Source: Mytilus galloprovincialis (Eukaryota > Mollusca > Bivalvia > Mytilida > Mytilidae). Taken from it: a stretch of 64,000 bases of DNA. The position numbers were made by a program, and so were the translations under genes. Within the stretch, counting starts at the first letter, position 1. Each line of letters opens with the position of its first letter. Positions 61,230-64,000 of the stretch are shown one piece after another. The stretch lies in assembly GCF_965363235.1 (NCBI RefSeq), contig NC_134848.1, forward strand, positions 58,366,181 through 58,430,180, in the 5' to 3' direction. The notes under the pieces were generated by a model, which searched no databases, was not told where the DNA came from, and worked only from the letters and a program-made list of their open reading frames with translations.

Positions 61230-62596
61230 TGATATACATATTAATTTGAACTTTTCTATTTGTTGAGTTGAAGATTCATTTTTCGTATTAACTATATCGT
61301 TATATTGATAAAAAACAGTTCTCTTTATCATTCAGCGAGTCAAGATGTGAGGACCAAAAGGTTGCTTCTGCTGGTTTAATATATCAGATTTAGATCATTT
61401 GTTATAATGTTACTTCCAATGGTCTTCATCTGGAATTGGTTTTGAGAAAGCCATGGAATAGACCGTTCCGTTGTTGAAGAAGGGTTTTACGCTCCTTTTT
61501 TTTATATAAGTTTGGACTACTTGATGACAACATTTTAAAATCATTGTTTGTTTCTTTAGTATTTTACTTCACACTCAGCACTATGCAATGTCAAGCTATT
61601 TATTGTAATACTTAGGTTATCCATAAAATATGGATTCATTTATTTGTAAGAATCAAATTTTGTTTGAAAAATCATGTTCTTTTAATATTTAACTAGCAAA
61701 TTATGCATACAAGCGTTAATACTACTCGCACTTTGTTAATTGGTCATATTATATAACCGAATACAGCACGTTGTAGTTTGTAAATTGCCTATTAGAAGAT
61801 TTGTGTTTAACGTGATTTTGTCATTTGTCGAGTATATACCTGTATAAGAATATATAGCGTTTCCAGATATAAACTCATGCTACGGGTTTAATGCTGGCAA
61901 TTGTTTTCTTTGCTGGCTGTTTGTACATTCATTGAAGGTGTGCATGCAGTTAGGGTTTTTCCTTTTGTTCATATTTTATCTTTTTGGAGATGGCTGAATT
62001 TTGTATTTTTAGAATATACACTTTCTTAAGAGCTGCATATCATTTCTGGATAACTCCGATTACAGTTTGAATGATAAGCAGTTTTCCTTTTGCTGTCTGT
62101 TTGTTCAATTATTAAAGGTATGCATGGGGTCATCATTTTTGTCTCGGATATACTAAAATATTTCAAAGAAAGTCCTACATTGACTTAAAAAAAACACAGT
62201 TACTTCAGAGTGGAGTACGAGGGCATCGCATTGTCTAGCTAAACATCGTTTTGGTGAATTTACTGAAGTATGTATCGACACAAATAACTATATACAACAT
62301 ATGAATTTGATAGTGCTAAATGCAATTTATAGTACATGTATTTGATTAATGAGAAACCCTCATGTTTATATTAAAAAAAATCCAATCCTGGAAGAATTGA
62401 TCATTTAGTGTTTATTATGATTTTTAAATAGTTTCAACGACAGATATTGTAACTGTCAATAATTTTTTATTATTTTCATTAAATAAATGAGCAAGAAATA
62501 AATGTTCAAACATGTTCTTACTGCCTTTGATTTTGTTAAGTTTTGTCATCATCTCGCTCTTGTTTTACAGTGGATTTAGTAGGTTGGCTGTGAATT
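61230..62596. other. 3' and intergenic DNA of copy 2, similar to copy 1
   Basis: Stretches such as 'atgcaatgtcaagctattta' and 'gaaagtcctacattgactt' align with 29440-31100 of copy 1. The family B copy of copy 1 is missing here. No gene was seen. Confidence 0.5.
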
Positions 62597-62945
62597 TTTT
62601 ATGGCCCCGCAACGAAGTTGTCGGTGCCATATAGTTTTACCCTTGTCCGTAATTCCGAAATTCCGAAATTCCGAAATTGAGTAATTCCGTCATTCCGTCA
62701 CCCGCAAAACAATTATACAGAGTTTTGTTCTAAAAGCCTGCAGATATAAGGCTGATTTTTAGTATGTGAGTTAACCATGATGAGTTACAGATCAAGTGTA
62801 AGTTTTGTTCCTCTCCGCTAATTTTTGCCGAAATTACAGGCTTTGGACTTTGATAAATTGTTGAAAAAAATCACAGTTATACAGACTTTATTTCTATACG
62901 CCTCCAGATTTGCACCTGATTTTTGTATATGTGAGACTACCATCA
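62597..62945 (+). repeat. Dispersed repeat inserted in copy 2 only
   Basis: It starts 'atggccccgcaacgaagttg', with the short tandem 'attccgaa' nearby. The flanks on each side align with 31290-31320 of copy 1, which lacks it. From memory this is a common bivalve repeat; class unknown. Confidence 0.65.
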
Positions 62946-63830
62946 TGTTTGTGTCCACAACGACGAGGCATGTCAAGAAAAAGAAGAAAGATAATCTTCA
63001 CAAGGGCCACAGCAGACACAAACTTATTCCAGAGTGAATATCCACTATTGACCTAAAATAATACAACCGTTCTTTGTTGAAATGGTTTTGAGCAATCAAA
63101 TACAAGTACACAAAAATCAATCATTGCATCGTGATAACTAATAGATAAATTAGAATGTTCAACATACATGACTAAAAAGAATAACAAAGAGATACAGAGA
63201 TGCTTATTTTATCTGTCCTAAACAAATAAACAATATATGTACATTGTCGGAAAATAGACGATTTATTTATTTATGAGCGTTAGAAAAAGGCATAGAACGC
63301 TTCAACCAAAAATCATCAGAATGAAATGTTTCAAGGTTTCATAGGTGTTAACAGGTTCAGACTAATAGAAAATAGATAATGGAAATCTTTCAAAGTTTCG
63401 AACTTCATGATTTAAAGCAATTAGCTTCAAGCGCATGCGATTAAAACATACGTCCATCATCTGTAATGGACCTGACGAGCAGTGGAAATAAGAAATTTCT
63501 GGACAGTGAAAAAAAAACATGTACACATCAACAATCGACAACCACCACATTACAGTGTATATCGACATATCTGAAAATCTTGTTCCTGTGTATATTATAA
63601 AGATTACATAAATAAAGTGGACGAATCAACAACGGCGGAAATGGTATTTCATACCAAAGCACAGATATTTAAAATGCAAAAGATATGTTTTCATATTTTG
63701 TGAATGGATTATCATAACATTGGCATATAACGTCAAGATATATTGGCATATTTGACAACTGATTAGAAAAGACACAGTGATGTGGTTGTTATTTTTAATT
63801 AGAACCAATAACCTTTAATGACAGATTCTT
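62946..63830. other. Intergenic DNA before the second C4-like copy
   Basis: Similar to 31320-31560 of copy 1 at its left end. 63545-63600 has a weak 'tatatcgacata' unit of the palindromic-core minisatellite. No gene was seen. Confidence 0.45.
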
Positions 63831-64000
63831 CTACTTCGAACAAACCACACACTTGAACAGGGTGTCTTGTACATAGGGAGGGCATTTGAGCGATCCACAA
63901 TACGCCTTGACTCCATACAGAAGGTATCCATTGTCATGACGGGAACCAGCCTCCAATACGTCTGGAATACTATCAACACATAGGTACTTAGATGCACCGG
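63831..64000 (-). CDS. Second short-chain collagen C4-like gene, C-terminal part (runs off window)
   Basis: The minus strand reads the last 56 residues of a C4-like domain (LCVD, DVLEAGS, GYLLYGVKAYC, GSLKCPPYVQDT, FKCVVC) ending with TAG at 63833-63831. It is close to the first copy but differs at several residues. The frame is intact as far as seen; the remainder lies beyond the right edge. It is convergent with the damaged ADAM10 copy, as in the first block. Confidence 0.85.
   Translation of the reverse strand, partial: GASKYLCVDSIPDVLEAGSRHDNGYLLYGVKAYCGSLKCPPYVQDTLFKCVVCSK

Overview
The window looks like nuclear DNA of a marine bivalve, most likely a mussel (Mytilidae-like). It is AT-rich, its genes are split into many short exons, and it is packed with dispersed repeats of kinds I associate with bivalve genomes. 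Gene content fits: a divergent ADAM10-type metalloprotease and mollusc-typical 'short-chain collagen C4-like' secreted proteins. The organism is inferred from families and style. I see no bacterial operon, CRISPR array, rRNA, intact tRNA, LTR element or viral gene.

Layout. 1-2.7 kb: an internal exon of a von Willebrand factor A (VWA) protein on the minus strand. 2.8-8.3 kb: repeats only (family A/B fragments, a tRNA-derived SINE, a 110-bp satellite). 8,322-28,901 (+): a complete ADAM10-like gene in 14 coding exons. All exon phases agree and sum to 718 codons plus stop. Its 10-kb first intron holds MITE-like elements and minisatellites. One of its introns (24,807-25,997) has the signature of a minor-spliceosome (U12) AT-AC intron. 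33,230-35,254 (-): a three-exon C4-like gene, convergent with ADAM10. 35,828-43,145: a 7.3-kb fold-back element with 2.2-kb inverted arms, sitting inside a minisatellite and carrying a nested 1.5-kb inverted-repeat element. 43,745-46,577: a 2.8-kb inverted-repeat element carrying 11 copies of one 11-mer, flipped in orientation between its two halves. From about 47,420: a second, direct copy of the ADAM10 exon 4 to C4 block. Its ADAM10 copy is 5'-truncated and damaged, and the window ends inside the second C4-like copy.

How the parts relate. The metalloprotease and the secreted C4-like protein form a convergent pair that was duplicated as a block, with the two copies 27-32 kb apart. The block lets one copy serve as the unoccupied site for insertions in the other, and so gives a relative age for several repeats. 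The most striking signals are: the U12 intron kept in both copies; a last coding exon identical in both copies although neighbouring exons and flanks differ; a 27-bp intronic minisatellite built from the exon 5 splice-donor sequence; and two unrelated inverted-repeat elements that share an architecture of short motif arrays pointing towards the centre. Exon boundaries were read by eye from reading frame, splice signals and recalled ADAM10 sequence. Divergence counts are by eye.
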